DNA from: Methylophaga sp. 41_12_T18
Lineage (GTDB): Bacteria > Pseudomonadota > Gammaproteobacteria > Nitrosococcales > Methylophagaceae
DNA: 37,325 bases
Direction of reading: 5' to 3'
Assembly (NCBI GenBank): GCA_002163115.1
Contig: MAAI01000063.1
Coordinates: forward strand, 62,009 to 99,333
Shown: positions 15,625 to 24,055 of the stretch, one piece after another
Position numbering within the stretch: the first letter of the stretch is position 1
How the letters are laid out: every line of letters starts with the position of its first letter
Made by a program: the position numbers and the translations under genes
The notes under the pieces: generated by a model
The model's database searches: none
The model's input: the letters and a program-made list of their open reading frames with translations, nothing else
Told to the model about the DNA's origin: nothing

Positions 15625-17418
15625 GTGGCAACTACAGATTTAATTCGCCCTGAACAGGCAAAGACTTTATATGGTTTATTCCAGCAACGCGTGCAGCGTA
15701 CGCCCGAACATATCGCATATCGTAGTTATAACAATAGCGATAAAAGCTGGCTAGATACCAGTTGGAATGAAGCCGCGATGCAGGTTGCTCGTTGGCAAGC
15801 AGCTTTAATAAAAGAAAAGCTACAACCTGGCGATCGTGTTGCACTCAATTTACGAAACTGTAAAGAGTGGGTGTTTTTTGACCAAGCAGCTATGGGACTC
15901 GGCTTAGTTATTGTTCCTCTCTACCCTGATGACCGACCTGACAATGTTGCCTATATACTGCAAGATGCCGATGTAAAGTTAGTGTTATTGCAAAATGTTA
16001 AGCAATGGCAAAAATTGCAACCTGCTATAACTGACGAGCATCACCTGCAACGTATTTTAATTAATAATCCAGCTGACACTGCAGTAGAATCACTGGCTTT
16101 ATATGTCAATGATTGGCTATCAGACGACTCGGCTATTCTGCATGACTGTCTTAGCCAACCGGAACAACTCGCTTCTATTATTTATACTTCAGGTACCACT
16201 GGCAAACCTAAAGGGGTGATGCTTAGCCACCTCAATATGTTATCTGTTGCCTGGGGAGCCTTACAGTATTTTGATATCTATGCCAGTGATGTATTTTTAT
16301 CGTTTTTACCACTTTCCCATACTTTAGAACGCACTGCCGGTTATTATTTACCTATCATGGCCGGTGCTACTGTTGCTTACTCTCGTGGTATTCCACAGCT
16401 TGGTGACGACATGCTACAAGTCAAACCCACGATATTGATTGCAGTACCCCGCGTATTTGAACGTATTTATAGTCGTTTACATAATCAACTGGCAAAAAAA
16501 TCATTCATCGCCAAGAGCCTATTTAACGCAACAATCACTGTTGGTTGGGCACGTTTTTTATATCAGCAAAAGCAACAATCATGGCGGCCGACATTATTAT
16601 TATGGCCAACATTAGAAAAGTTAGTGGCCACCAAAGTTCAACAAAAGCTGGGAGGAAATATACGACTCATCGTAACGGGTGGAGCCGCATTGTCAGAACA
16701 GGTTTCGAAACTATTTATAGGGCTGGGGCAGCAGATATTACAAGGCTATGGCTTAACTGAAACAAGTCCTGTAATTAGTGTCAATGAACCTAATAGCAAC
16801 TTTCCAGCAAGTGTAGGTCGTCCCCTTCATGGCATTACTGTCAGTATCGGTGACAACGATGAGTTATTAGTTAAAGGCCCGGGTAACATGATGGGCTATT
16901 GGAATAATCATAAAGCAACTGCTCAGACGATAGACTCACAAGGCTGGTTACATACCGGTGATCAAGCTCGTATCACCGAGCAAGGCCATATCTATATCAC
17001 TGGTAGGATCAAAGATATTCTGGTATTAAGTAATGGTGAAAAAGTACCACCTGCCGATATTGAAGCAGCCATTTTAAGTGATGATACTTTTGAGCAGGCT
17101 ATTGTGGTTGGTGAAGGTGAGTCTTACTTAGCGGCAGTGCTGGTGCTTAACTCTGATCTTTGGTTTAGTTTAGCAAAGCACCATCAACTTGATCCCTTTG
17201 TTCATGATAATTTGAATAACAAGCAGCTGCATAATGAAATCCTTCAGCGTTTAAAGCAGCGACTTCATGACTTCCCAAGTTATGCCAAAATACGCCGAGT
17301 TATACTGACTCTAGAACCGTGGACAGTTGACAATGACTTGTTAACGGCAACATTAAAAGTGAAACGCAACAAAGTCATTGACTATCTTCAGGCTGATATT
17401 GATTTAATGTTCAGATAA
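15625..17418 (+). CDS. AMP-dependent long-chain acyl-CoA synthetase-like ligase
   Basis: A 597-residue member of the ANL adenylate-forming family, in the long-chain fatty acid-CoA ligase (FAA1/FadD15-like) group. Motifs: the phosphate loop IIYTSGTTGKPKGVMLSH (about 185-202), LPLSHTLERT, the QGYGLTETSP acyl-adenylate motif (about 371-380), and HTGDQARI and ITGRIKDILVLSNGEKV, which include the hinge and CoA-binding regions. There is no signal peptide. It activates a carboxylic acid as acyl-AMP and then acyl-CoA. Start is GTG at 15625. It follows the FadL-type gene by 19 bp and is closed by a terminator, so the two form an uptake-activation unit. Chain-length specificity is unknown. Confidence 0.9.
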   Translation: MATTDLIRPEQAKTLYGLFQQRVQRTPEHIAYRSYNNSDKSWLDTSWNEAAMQVARWQAALIKEKLQPGDRVALNLRNCKEWVFFDQAAMGLGLVIVPLYPDDRPDNVAYILQDADVKLVLLQNVKQWQKLQPAITDEHHLQRILINNPADTAVESLALYVNDWLSDDSAILHDCLSQPEQLASIIYTSGTTGKPKGVMLSHLNMLSVAWGALQYFDIYASDVFLSFLPLSHTLERTAGYYLPIMAGATVAYSRGIPQLGDDMLQVKPTILIAVPRVFERIYSRLHNQLAKKSFIAKSLFNATITVGWARFLYQQKQQSWRPTLLLWPTLEKLVATKVQQKLGGNIRLIVTGGAALSEQVSKLFIGLGQQILQGYGLTETSPVISVNEPNSNFPASVGRPLHGITVSIGDNDELLVKGPGNMMGYWNNHKATAQTIDSQGWLHTGDQARITEQGHIYITGRIKDILVLSNGEKVPPADIEAAILSDDTFEQAIVVGEGESYLAAVLVLNSDLWFSLAKHHQLDPFVHDNLNNKQLHNEILQRLKQRLHDFPSYAKIRRVILTLEPWTVDNDLLTATLKVKRNKVIDYLQADIDLMFR

Positions 17419-17452
17419 AAAAAAGGCCATATAATCACTATATGGCCTTTTT
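17419..17452. terminator. Bidirectional rho-independent terminator
   Basis: A 9-bp stem GGCCATATA (17425-17433) and TATATGGCC (17439-17447) closes a 5-base loop. A-runs lie on one side and a T-run on the other. It ends the FadL-ligase transcript on plus and the SPFH transcript on minus. Confidence 0.9.
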
Positions 17453-17471
17453 CAATTTAAGCTAGTTCGCT

Positions 17472-18380
17472 TTATTTTCCCATATCAGGCAATGACAAAA
17501 TAACACCACCAGTATCACCCGTTAACAAAGTTTGCGGGTAACTACCATTCCAACGTTGAACACTATTATATTCAATTAATTCTTTAGTTACCGAGCGTGC
17601 TAATACCTTATTCGCATTGGCTTGCGCCTCAGCTTCTTTTAAGATTCGGTAAGCTTCAGCATCTGCTTGAGTACGTTTAGCATTGGCATCAGATACAGCT
17701 GCTTGTTCTCTTGCTTCAGCTTGTTTCACTTGTTGCTGTGCTTGTTGCTCAACAATTTTCAACTGTGCTTTTTCACGCTCTAATTGTTCTTGGCGTTCTT
17801 TTGTTTGAATTACGGCACTAGTCACTACTTGCGGTAAGGTGATATCACGAAATAATACTGCTTCAACAATGACACCTTTAGGTTCTAAATAACTCTTTAG
17901 GCCTTCTTCCATGTAAGTTTGCATTTTTAGTTGTACTGAATCAATATAAAAGTCTTGTGATTGATCAACCGTTTTACCCGCTTCTCGTAATAAAGACCGA
18001 ACTTTAGGTGTGACGTGTTTAGAAACCACATCTTCTAAGCGACCTGATTCTTGAAAAATTCTTGGCGTACGGTCGCCATCGAGACGAAATGTCACCGATA
18101 CATCCATCGATGTTTTCAATTTGTCTTGCGAAGGAACTTGCACCTTATCCCATGTATAGGTCAATTGACGTAGGTCAAAGGTAGTGAAGTCAAGTAAAGG
18201 GTTAACAATGTGAAACCCTTCATCATATGCATCATCTCGCACGTCACCAAACAGCGTGGCTACCTTATTATGGCCAGCTTTAACGGTGATATAGGAATTC
18301 ATTGCCACTAATAATATAACAGCAGCAATGATGCCCGCCATAGGTAATGATTTATTGATACTAGGTGTAGATTTATTCAT
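17472..18380 (-). CDS. SPFH/prohibitin-family membrane protein
   Basis: A 302-residue protein of the SPFH (stomatin, prohibitin, flotillin, HflK/C) superfamily. It has one N-terminal transmembrane helix (about residues 15-32), then the band-7 domain. After this comes a long Gln/Glu/Ala/Lys-rich helix (about 190-265) of the kind that forms coiled coils in SPFH cages. The closest look is prohibitin rather than HflC. Such proteins form large membrane rings and influence protein quality control. Its ATG overlaps the folC stop (ATGA, 4 nt), so it is cotranslated with folC. That position is usually taken by SPOR-domain/cvpA/purF genes in related operons. Confidence 0.88.
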   Translation of the reverse strand: MNKSTPSINKSLPMAGIIAAVILLVAMNSYITVKAGHNKVATLFGDVRDDAYDEGFHIVNPLLDFTTFDLRQLTYTWDKVQVPSQDKLKTSMDVSVTFRLDGDRTPRIFQESGRLEDVVSKHVTPKVRSLLREAGKTVDQSQDFYIDSVQLKMQTYMEEGLKSYLEPKGVIVEAVLFRDITLPQVVTSAVIQTKERQEQLEREKAQLKIVEQQAQQQVKQAEAREQAAVSDANAKRTQADAEAYRILKEAEAQANANKVLARSVTKELIEYNSVQRWNGSYPQTLLTGDTGGVILSLPDMGK

Positions 18381-19669
18381 AGTTTTTCCTTATCTAAACA
18401 TTCTGGGATTAAACGCATCGCAGCCTCAACAGTATGAAATGAACCAAAGATCAATACTCGATCATCTTGTTCAGAATCAACCATCGCTTGTTGATAGGCT
18501 TGCTTAACAGTTAAACAATTTATGGTTTTTTGGCTACCAACAATAGTGGCTACTTTTTCAGTTAATGCTGCTGCAGTCATTCCTCGACTACCATCAAGCC
18601 CAGCAATATACCATTTATTGATGACAGACTTTAATGGCGCTATAACAGCATCGATATCTTTATCTTTAAGCATAGCAAGTACAGCATGTGTTTGTACCTT
18701 GTCAGACAGCTCCCCTAATAAATCGGCTAAATTACACGCACCTTGGTGGTTATGAGTAACATCAAGGATACGTTTAACCGTCCCCTCAATCACTTGGAAA
18801 CGTCCCGCTAAACTAACATGCTGTAAACCGTATTTTATTGCTGTTAAATCAATCTGAAAATTGTATTGCTTTAACAAGGCTATAACCTGCAATACCGCTG
18901 CTGCATTTTGTAATTGGTAATTACCCACTAAAGCAGGTAACGGTAGGTTTTTCCAATTATAATCTGCATTATGCCAATGCCATATTGAAGCCTGTATATC
19001 ACTAAAATATGCTTGCTCAGCAATAAAGCAATTGGCATTTAAACGAGCAGCTTTATCTAAAACAGTTGCTGCTGGCGTAGATTCAGAACAAACAACAGCT
19101 TGTTCAGCTCGAATAATACCCGCTTTTTCTGCAGAAATTTGTTCTCTATCATTCCCTAACCATGCCGTGTGATCTAAGGATATTGGTGTTATTAAGGCAA
19201 TATCCGCATCGAATAAATTAACCGCGTCTAAGCGACCACCCATGCCCACTTCTAAAATAACAATATCAACGTCTTGCTGACAAAAAATATCAATTGCCGC
19301 TAAGGTAGCAAATTCAAAATAGGTTAAAGAGACATCTTGCCGCACCTGGTCAATACGCTCAAAAGTCTGACAGATATCATTATCAGAACAAGGCTGGCCT
19401 GCTACACAAATACGTTCGTTATAACGTAATAAGTGAGGAGAAGTATATGTACCTGTCTTATAACCTGCTGCACTCAAAATTGAATCTAGCAGTGCAACAG
19501 ATGAGCCTTTACCATTAGTACCTGCAACAGTAATTACTGTGAAAGGTAATTTGGCTTTATTTCTTAATCGTTGCCAAACTTCACCTATTCTGGCAAGACC
19601 AGGATCAACCTCAGTGAAATGTAGCGTTTCCTGCCAAGCTAACCATTCAGACAGGCTATCAAATCGCAT
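18377..19669 (-). CDS. folC: Bifunctional dihydrofolate synthase/folylpolyglutamate synthase
   Basis: A 430-residue Mur-ligase-family enzyme that adds glutamate to dihydropteroate and to folates in the cytoplasm. The ATP P-loop VAGTNGKGS is at about residues 48-56. Other marks are YTSPHLLRYNERI, LEVGMGGRLDAVN (Mg2+ and substrate region), ITPISLDHTAWLG, and LDVTHNHQG near the C-terminal domain, where the family usually has DVAHNP-like. Length is normal. It follows accD by 14 bp, a conserved gammaproteobacterial order, and overlaps the downstream SPFH gene. Confidence 0.94.
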   Translation of the reverse strand: MRFDSLSEWLAWQETLHFTEVDPGLARIGEVWQRLRNKAKLPFTVITVAGTNGKGSSVALLDSILSAAGYKTGTYTSPHLLRYNERICVAGQPCSDNDICQTFERIDQVRQDVSLTYFEFATLAAIDIFCQQDVDIVILEVGMGGRLDAVNLFDADIALITPISLDHTAWLGNDREQISAEKAGIIRAEQAVVCSESTPAATVLDKAARLNANCFIAEQAYFSDIQASIWHWHNADYNWKNLPLPALVGNYQLQNAAAVLQVIALLKQYNFQIDLTAIKYGLQHVSLAGRFQVIEGTVKRILDVTHNHQGACNLADLLGELSDKVQTHAVLAMLKDKDIDAVIAPLKSVINKWYIAGLDGSRGMTAAALTEKVATIVGSQKTINCLTVKQAYQQAMVDSEQDDRVLIFGSFHTVEAAMRLIPECLDKEKL

Positions 19670-19683
19670 CGTTAAACCTATGC

Positions 19684-20541
19684 TTAGACGGCAATACGTT
19701 TTTGGAGCACAGATAAAATACTGGCTAAACGATCACGCATATTGCGTCGATCAATAATCATATCAACCGCACCATGCTCAACCAAAAACTCACTACGTTG
19801 AAAGCCTTCAGGCAAGGTTTCACGGACTGTTTGCTCAATAACACGGGGGCCTGCAAAACCAATCAACGCCTTAGGTTCTGCCACATTAATATCACCTAGC
19901 ATCGCTAAGCTCGCTGAAACACCGCCCATCGTTGGATCAGTTAATACTGAAATAAATGGCACACCTGCTTTACTTAGTTGTGCCAATATTGCACTTGTTT
20001 TTGCCATTTGCATTAAAGAGAATAAACCTTCCTGCATACGGGCACCGCCGCTGGCAGCAAAACAGATTAAGGGAAGATTTTTTTCTAATGCAACTTGAGC
20101 TGCACGGACAAACTTTTCACCGACAACTGAACCCATAGAGCCGCCCATGAAGCTAAAGTCAAAAGCAACAACAACAACGGGGACAGAGTTAATAGTTCCT
20201 TCCATTGCTAATAGCGCATCATCTTCACCGGTCTTTTTCTGTGCTTGATGAATTCGATCTTTATATTTTTTACTGTCTTTGAATTTTAGCGTATCAATCG
20301 GTTTAATATTGGTTGCCAATTCTGTACGGCCATCTTCATCTAAGAAACTTTCCAACCGTGTACGAGCAGTGATACGTTGATGATGATCACATTTAGGACA
20401 AACATGTAAATTACGTTCTAATTCCGCACGGTACAGGACATTGTCACATTCTGGACATTTACACCACACACCCTCAGGTACAGAGCGACTACGAACAGTC
20501 GTACGAATTTTTGAAGGAATTAATTTTTCAAACCAACTCAT
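19684..20541 (-). CDS. accD: Acetyl-CoA carboxylase carboxyltransferase subunit beta
   Basis: A 285-residue AccD of normal length. The N-terminal zinc finger has four cysteines, Cys29, Cys32, Cys48 and Cys51 (CPEC and CPKC). The crotonase-type carboxyltransferase core carries [41 protein letters not shown] and the [11 protein letters not shown] block. With AccA it transfers carboxyl from biotin to acetyl-CoA, the first committed step of fatty acid synthesis. The gene lies between trpA (30 bp upstream on this strand) and folC. Confidence 0.97.
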   Translation of the reverse strand: MSWFEKLIPSKIRTTVRSRSVPEGVWCKCPECDNVLYRAELERNLHVCPKCDHHQRITARTRLESFLDEDGRTELATNIKPIDTLKFKDSKKYKDRIHQAQKKTGEDDALLAMEGTINSVPVVVVAFDFSFMGGSMGSVVGEKFVRAAQVALEKNLPLICFAASGGARMQEGLFSLMQMAKTSAILAQLSKAGVPFISVLTDPTMGGVSASLAMLGDINVAEPKALIGFAGPRVIEQTVRETLPEGFQRSEFLVEHGAVDMIIDRRNMRDRLASILSVLQKRIAV

Positions 20542-20571
20542 TTTGTCACCTATAGTATATTTAGATAGCGG

Positions 20572-21390
20572 TTATTTCGCCATATCACGTGCATTAATTG
20601 CATGACGCATTTCTGCTAGCAAGCCAGCGACTGCAGCAGCCAACTCTTCTGGTCGATCAGCATGTTCTTCAATGCAACGTACCAATGTACTACCCACGAC
20701 AACAGCGTCTGCAACGTCAGAAACTGCTGCTGCAGATTTACCATCACGAATACCGAAGCCTACTCCTAATGGTAAGTCGGTGCAGCGGCGTAATTGTGAT
20801 AGTTTTTTATCAACCTCAGAGACGTCTATTGTTGCTGAGCCAGTCACACCTTTAATGGATATATAGTAGATAAAACCTTTGGCATGTTTAGCAATTGTAG
20901 CCATGCGTTCTTCAGTTGTTGTTGGCGCAACTAGAAAGATAGTATCTATACCATGCTTATCCATTAACGGTAGAAAATCCCCAGCTTCTTCAGGAGGTAG
21001 ATCTACCGTCAATACCCCATCAACACCAGCTTGTTGTGCTTTTTGGGCGAAGGTTTCATAGCCCATTGCTTCGATTGGATTAGCATAGCCCATCAAAACA
21101 ACGGGTGTTTCAGTATCTTTTTCTCTAAATTTTGCAACCATTTCTAAAACATGATTCAAACTCATGTCATTTTTTAATGCCCGCTCACAGGCTTTTTGAA
21201 TAACCGGGCCATCTGCCATTGGATCTGAAAATGGAATACCTAATTCTAAGATATTGGCACCCGCATCCACCAACGCATGCATCAATGGCACAGTTACCCA
21301 AGGTTCTGGATCACCAGCGGTCACGTAGGGAATTAACGCTGTTTGCCCATCTGCTTTTAAATTTTCAAAACATTGACTAATACGACTCAT
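20572..21390 (-). CDS. trpA: Tryptophan synthase alpha subunit
   Basis: A 272-residue TIM-barrel enzyme that cleaves indole-3-glycerol phosphate to indole and G3P in the last step of tryptophan synthesis. Catalytic Glu49 ([10 protein letters not shown]) and Asp60 (MADGP) match E. coli numbering. The phosphate-binding GVGFGIRDG and VVGSTLV blocks are present. It starts 3 bp after trpB ends, so the two are cotranslated. Confidence 0.97.
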   Translation of the reverse strand: MSRISQCFENLKADGQTALIPYVTAGDPEPWVTVPLMHALVDAGANILELGIPFSDPMADGPVIQKACERALKNDMSLNHVLEMVAKFREKDTETPVVLMGYANPIEAMGYETFAQKAQQAGVDGVLTVDLPPEEAGDFLPLMDKHGIDTIFLVAPTTTEERMATIAKHAKGFIYYISIKGVTGSATIDVSEVDKKLSQLRRCTDLPLGVGFGIRDGKSAAAVSDVADAVVVGSTLVRCIEEHADRPEELAAAVAGLLAEMRHAINARDMAK

Positions 21391-21393
21391 CGT

Positions 21394-22620
21394 TTATCCC
21401 CCAAAATCCAAACCAGCCAATGCGGCAACCGTGTGCATATCTTTATCGCCACGTCCTGATAAATTTACTAACAAAATTTGGTCCGAGGACATAGTAGCTG
21501 CCAACTTACTTGCATAAGCAAGTGCATGACTCGATTCTAAAGCAGGAATAATACCTTCCATGCGGGTTAAATCATGGAATGCCTGCAAAGCTTCATCATC
21601 TGTTACAGACACATAATTAGCACGACCAATGTCTTTCAGCCAAGCATGTTCAGGGCCTACACCTGGATAATCCAAACCAGCAGAAATCGAATGTGTTTCA
21701 ATAATCTGGCCATTTTCATCTTGCATCAGGTAAGTGCGATTACCATGTAATACACCCGGCGTTCCTGCACATAATGGTGCTGCATGTTGGCCAGTCTCTA
21801 TTCCGTGGCCAGCACCCTCGACACCATACATTTGAACATCTTCATCACCGATGAAAGGATGAAATAAACCAATAGCATTAGAGCCACCACCAATACAGGC
21901 AACTAAAGCATCAGGTAGTTTTCCTGTCGCTTGTAAAATTTGCTTACGTGCTTCGCGACCAATAATGGCTTGGAAATCACGAACCATTTCAGGGTAAGGA
22001 TGTGGGCCGGCAACAGTACCAATAATATAGAACGTATTATCAACATTGGTCACCCAATCGCGCAGTGCTTCATTAAGCGCATCTTTTAAGGTCCGCGAGC
22101 CAGATTCAACTGGCACCACTTCAGCACCTAATAGTTTCATCCGGTATACATTCTGAGCCTGACGTTTTACATCTGCTGCGCCCATATAAACTACGCATTC
22201 CATTCCTAAACGAGCAGCAACTGTTGCAGTAGCGACACCATGTTGACCGGCACCTGTTTCAGCAATGATGCGTGTTTTACCCATCCGTTTAGCTAATAAG
22301 GCTTGGCCAATAGTGTTATTAACTTTATGCGCGCCGGTATGGTTCAAATCTTCCCGTTTAAGGTAGATTTGAGCACCACCCATTTTTTTGGTCCAGTTTT
22401 CTGCCAAGTAGATTGGTGATGGTCGACCAACAAAATCAGCTAAATCTTTATCCATCTCAGCTTGAAAATCAGCATCAGTTTTATAATGGTTATAAGCTTC
22501 TTCCAAAGCGTATATCGCTTCCATCAATGTTTCACCAACAAAACGCCCACCATAAGGACCGAAATGGCCGTCATCGTCAGGGTATGTATCATAATATTCT
22601 TTGTCTACTTGCTTAACCAT
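21394..22620 (-). CDS. trpB: Tryptophan synthase beta subunit
   Basis: A 408-residue PLP enzyme that condenses indole and serine to tryptophan. The PLP lysine is Lys99 in HTGAHKVNN. Phosphate-binding GGGSNAIG and the catalytic Glu region [13 protein letters not shown] are intact, and the C-terminal [12 protein letters not shown] is present. The ATG overlaps the trpF stop by 8 nt (ATGGTTAA). Length is normal. Confidence 0.98.
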   Translation of the reverse strand: MVKQVDKEYYDTYPDDDGHFGPYGGRFVGETLMEAIYALEEAYNHYKTDADFQAEMDKDLADFVGRPSPIYLAENWTKKMGGAQIYLKREDLNHTGAHKVNNTIGQALLAKRMGKTRIIAETGAGQHGVATATVAARLGMECVVYMGAADVKRQAQNVYRMKLLGAEVVPVESGSRTLKDALNEALRDWVTNVDNTFYIIGTVAGPHPYPEMVRDFQAIIGREARKQILQATGKLPDALVACIGGGSNAIGLFHPFIGDEDVQMYGVEGAGHGIETGQHAAPLCAGTPGVLHGNRTYLMQDENGQIIETHSISAGLDYPGVGPEHAWLKDIGRANYVSVTDDEALQAFHDLTRMEGIIPALESSHALAYASKLAATMSSDQILLVNLSGRGDKDMHTVAALAGLDFGG

Positions 22621-23227
22621 TAGCTACCTCTTGCATGAAAGCGCTTATTTTTTGATGATCTTTGATTCCCTTTGACTGTTCAACACCACCACTGACGTCG
22701 ACTGCATAGGGTTGCACTTGTTTTATTGCTTGTGCCACGTTATCTACATTTAAACCACCGGCTAGAACAAGCGGTTTATTTATTTGTTTAATTAATGACC
22801 AATCAAACACTTGGCCAGTCCCTCCTGGAACACCTGCTTGGTAACTATCTAACAACAATGCAGATGCAGAGGAATAGCGATCAGCAATGGCCACTAAATC
22901 AACATCGTCACGCATTCTGATTGCTTTTAAATATGTTTTACCAAACTGTTCACAATAATCAGCTGTTTCATCACCATGAAATTGCAAAACATCTATGGGT
23001 AATGCATCAATACATTCCTGAACATATCCTACTTCCGCGTTAACAAATAACGCCACAACATCAAAAAAAGGCGGTAAATCAGCAATAATTTGTTTTGCTT
23101 GCGGGATGGAAACAGCTCTTGGACTATCAGCGTAAAACACTAAACCCAAAGCATCGGCACCATTTTCAATTGCAATTTCAGCATCTTGGCGTCGAGTTAT
23201 GCCACAAATTTTTACACGTGTTCTCAT
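22613..23227 (-). CDS. trpF: Phosphoribosylanthranilate isomerase
   Basis: A 204-residue single-domain TrpF, not fused to TrpC as in enterobacteria. Catalytic Cys8 lies in [11 protein letters not shown], and the catalytic Asp is probably in the LLLDS segment near residue 124. Family blocks [24 protein letters not shown] and DVSGGVE are present. It follows truA by 36 bp and overlaps trpB, the common truA-trpF-trpB-trpA-accD-folC order of gammaproteobacteria. Confidence 0.96.
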   Translation of the reverse strand: MRTRVKICGITRRQDAEIAIENGADALGLVFYADSPRAVSIPQAKQIIADLPPFFDVVALFVNAEVGYVQECIDALPIDVLQFHGDETADYCEQFGKTYLKAIRMRDDVDLVAIADRYSSASALLLDSYQAGVPGGTGQVFDWSLIKQINKPLVLAGGLNVDNVAQAIKQVQPYAVDVSGGVEQSKGIKDHQKISAFMQEVANG

Positions 23228-23263
23228 TCAGTATAATCAAAGATAATAATTCAACTTGATACT

Positions 23264-24043
23264 CTACCAGAGCACAGGAAAAGCTGACACAGTTGGCAGT
23301 GAATATTGTTCAGGATACTGCACATCAACAAAATACAAACCCTGTGGTGGAGACGTTACTCCTGCTTGAGATCTATCTTTGCTTTCTAATACTTGCTTGG
23401 CCCAATCAACAGGTTCCTTACCTTCACCAATAGCCACTAATACACCCACAATATTCCTCACCATATGGTGTAAGAACGATTGAGCAACCACATCAATAGC
23501 AATACAATCATCTCGTCGAGTAATTGTAATTGACTCCATCGTCTTCACCGTATTTTGTGACTGACAATCTTTAGCTCTAAATGCTGAAAAGTCATGATGA
23601 CCAACTAAATGGTTTGCAGCAGCTTGCATCAGCTGTTCATCTAAAGGTTTAAAGTACCACCACATACGATTATCGTGCACAGCCGAACGACTAGTTCGAT
23701 TCAATAATAAATAGCGATAGCTACGTTTGACAGCAGAAAATCGAGCACTAAAATCATCGTCAACAGGTCTTGCCCAAACGACATTAATATCTTTCGGTAA
23801 GTTCGTATTTAAGCCTAAGATCCAATTACGTTCAGCACGCTCATTAGGACTATCAAAATGTACTACTTGGCTCAGTGCATGGACTCCGCTGTCCGTTCGA
23901 CCTGCAGCAACAACTCTTACCTTATGATTTGCGACAGTCGTTAATGCCTTTTCTAAACAACCTTGAACTGTTCGCTGGTTCGGTTGTACTTGCCAACCTG
24001 AAAAATGGGTACCATCATATTCAACCCCTAAAGCTACGCGCAC
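23264..24043 (-). CDS. truA: tRNA pseudouridine(38-40) synthase
   Basis: A 259-residue pseudouridine synthase of the TruA family, acting on positions 38-40 of tRNA anticodon arms. The catalytic aspartate is Asp51 in AGRTDSGVHA. The N-terminal ALGVEYDGTHFSGWQ and the C-terminal FLHHMVRNIVGVLVAIGEG are family signatures. Length is normal. It starts 12 bp after fimV ends on the same strand, in the conserved fimV-truA-trpF order. Confidence 0.97.
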   Translation of the reverse strand: MRVALGVEYDGTHFSGWQVQPNQRTVQGCLEKALTTVANHKVRVVAAGRTDSGVHALSQVVHFDSPNERAERNWILGLNTNLPKDINVVWARPVDDDFSARFSAVKRSYRYLLLNRTSRSAVHDNRMWWYFKPLDEQLMQAAANHLVGHHDFSAFRAKDCQSQNTVKTMESITITRRDDCIAIDVVAQSFLHHMVRNIVGVLVAIGEGKEPVDWAKQVLESKDRSQAGVTSPPQGLYFVDVQYPEQYSLPTVSAFPVLW

Positions 24044-24055
24044 CCATACTCCTCA

